Shown here piece after piece: positions 11,179-12,016 of a DNA stretch of 12,016 bases. This DNA is from Coriobacteriales bacterium (lineage in GTDB: Bacteria > Actinomycetota > Coriobacteriia > Coriobacteriales > UBA8131), in the NCBI GenBank assembly GCA_031282085.1, contig JAITEK010000020.1, positions 1 to 12,016 of the forward strand, written 5' to 3'. The notes below the pieces were generated by a model, which saw only the letters and a list, made by a program, of their open reading frames with translations, had not been told where the DNA came from and did not search any database. How positions within the stretch are numbered: the stretch's first letter is position 1; each line of letters starts with the position of its first letter. Both the position numbers and the translations under genes were made by a program.

Positions 11179-11601
11179 ATGAACAGCTACGTGACGCGTC
11201 AGCGTGAGGCGCTTAAAGACTACCTGCGGTCATTGGCGGGGGAGCATGTGAATGCGGAGGACATCGTGGGGCACTTCGCCGCGATAGGGGAGCCTATCGG
11301 CAGAGCTACGGTCTACCGCTGCCTCAGCATGTTGGAGCGTGAGGGTTGTGTCCAGCGTTACGTGACGGGGACGCACAAGGCGTCCTGCTTCCAGTACATC
11401 GACGCGCCGGAGGAGACGCATGAGCACTTCCACCTCCAATGCGAGCGTTGTGGGACCTTGCAGCACGTCGAATGTCACACGCTCAGCGACATGGAGCGGC
11501 ATATCAGGCAATCGCACGGCTTTGACGTCAATCCGTTGAGGACCGTGTTGTACGGAGTCTGCCACGATTGTGGGCAGGCCGGGATGAAGGGGAAGAACTG
11601 A
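11179..11601 (+). CDS. Fur-family metalloregulator, probably the zinc regulator Zur
   Basis: A 140-aa cytoplasmic repressor that binds DNA as a dimer when metal-loaded. The winged-helix recognition region is GRATVYRCLSMLEREG (41-56). The dimerisation domain has the HEHFHLQCERCG block (81-92) and a second CxxC (C128, C131); with C88 and C91 these form the structural Cys4 zinc site. His81, 83, 85, 100 and 113 are candidate sensing ligands. ATG 11179 is chosen because GAGGGAG lies 4 nt upstream; the frame extends back only to a TTG. Its TGA overlaps the ATG of a ZnuA-type lipoprotein gene by one base (TGATG), so they form one operon, and this context favours zinc sensing over iron or peroxide. 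The palindromes at its promoter suggest autoregulation. Confidence 0.88.
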   Translation: MNSYVTRQREALKDYLRSLAGEHVNAEDIVGHFAAIGEPIGRATVYRCLSMLEREGCVQRYVTGTHKASCFQYIDAPEETHEHFHLQCERCGTLQHVECHTLSDMERHIRQSHGFDVNPLRTVLYGVCHDCGQAGMKGKN

Positions 11602-12016
11602 TGGAACACCAGAAGAATACCGTTAGCATGCGTCGTTCGGCGCACCGGACGCGCGGATTCGGGCAGCTTGCTCGTGCCGTTGCCCTGGCCCTCACCTTGG
11701 CAGGGGCTCTCGCGCTGGGCCTGTTCGCCGCGGGGTGTACGAGCGGTGAGCCTGCGGGCCAGGGAGCGACAGGCAACGCCGACGGCGGCGAAACCGGGAA
11801 GCTCAACGTCATAGCCACCATCTTCGCGCCTTACGACTTTGCGCGTCAGGTCGCGGGCGACGCGGCCGACCTGCGGATGCTCGTGCCGCCCGGCGCTGAG
11901 ACGCATTCCTTTGAGCCGACGCCCCAGGACATCATCGACATAGAGAACTGCGACGTATTCATCTACGTCGGCGGCGAATCGGACGAGTGGGTCGAGGACC
12001 TGCTCACCTCACTCGA
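11601..12016 (+). CDS. Metal ABC transporter substrate-binding lipoprotein, ZnuA/AdcA type (runs off window end)
   Basis: Extracytoplasmic protein that captures a divalent metal, most likely zinc, for an ABC importer. The first 138 codons are present. A basic N-terminus (MRRSAHRTR within residues 10-18) precedes a hydrophobic segment (about 24-43) and a lipobox-like AAGC with C46 as the lipidation site. A Gly/Ala-rich linker follows, and then LNVIATIFAPYDFARQVAGD and PPGAETHSFEPTPQD (96-110). H102 in this stretch matches the first metal-binding His of the cluster A-I family, and VFIYVGGESDEWVEDLL continues the fold. The ATG at 11601 overlaps the stop of the Fur-family gene and has AAGGGG upstream. 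An ATG at 11628 is a possible alternative. Permease and ATPase genes are expected just beyond the window. Confidence 0.88.
   Translation, partial: MEHQKNTVSMRRSAHRTRGFGQLARAVALALTLAGALALGLFAAGCTSGEPAGQGATGNADGGETGKLNVIATIFAPYDFARQVAGDAADLRMLVPPGAETHSFEPTPQDIIDIENCDVFIYVGGESDEWVEDLLTSL

Overview
The window looks like a GC-rich Gram-positive chromosome, most likely Actinomycetota. The class Coriobacteriia is my best guess, from the gene content and the style of the intergenic repeats, but no 16S or other phylogenetic marker is present to prove it. Housekeeping genes are roughly 60-65% GC by eye. A central segment (about 4.6-7.9 kb) is visibly AT-richer and carries accessory genes.

Layout. (1) Bases 1-275 are an integration scar. 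The 3' half of a tRNA-Glu(CTC), cut exactly at the anticodon loop, is followed 122 bp later by a second copy of its T-loop-to-CCA end. The second copy is followed by a strong intrinsic terminator, probably the original tRNA terminator. An integrated element and the intact tRNA-Glu are expected to the left of the window. (2) A membrane-anchored protein of unknown function (417-1367, +) converges on, and overlaps by 8 bp, the glutamyl-tRNA synthetase gene gltX (1360-2898, -). (3) gltX is divergent from an MFS exporter gene (3014-4354, +). (4) Bases 4355-4923 hold no convincing gene. They contain a perfect 31-bp inverted repeat of REP/MITE type, a small hairpin, and a promoter-like site followed by a ~109-nt imperfect foldback. 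(5) A three-TM protein with a RanBP2-like zinc ribbon and a C-terminal DUF6273 domain (4924-6549, +) is followed by a gene remnant (6599-6826) and a class II Fic protein (6841-7857, +). (6) A two-gene operon on the minus strand encodes a glutamate-cysteine ligase-like enzyme (10812-9472) and a glutathionylspermidine-synthase-like ATP-grasp ligase (9475-7868). (7) A second, decayed copy of the REP-like palindrome occupies the divergent region before a Fur-family regulator (11179-11601, +) and the start of a ZnuA-type metal-binding lipoprotein (11601 to the window end).

How the genes fit together. The Fur/ZnuA pair is a metal-uptake operon, probably zinc and Zur-controlled, with a consensus-like promoter and palindromic operator candidates. 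The ligase pair is translationally coupled and probably makes a gamma-glutamylcysteine-derived thiol or peptide; its product cannot be told from sequence. The strongest leads for new biology are that ligase pair, the high-GC, pyrimidine-ending tail of the DUF6273 protein (possible diversified region, although no reverse transcriptase or template repeat is in the window), and the structured intergenic region at 4.64-4.80 kb.
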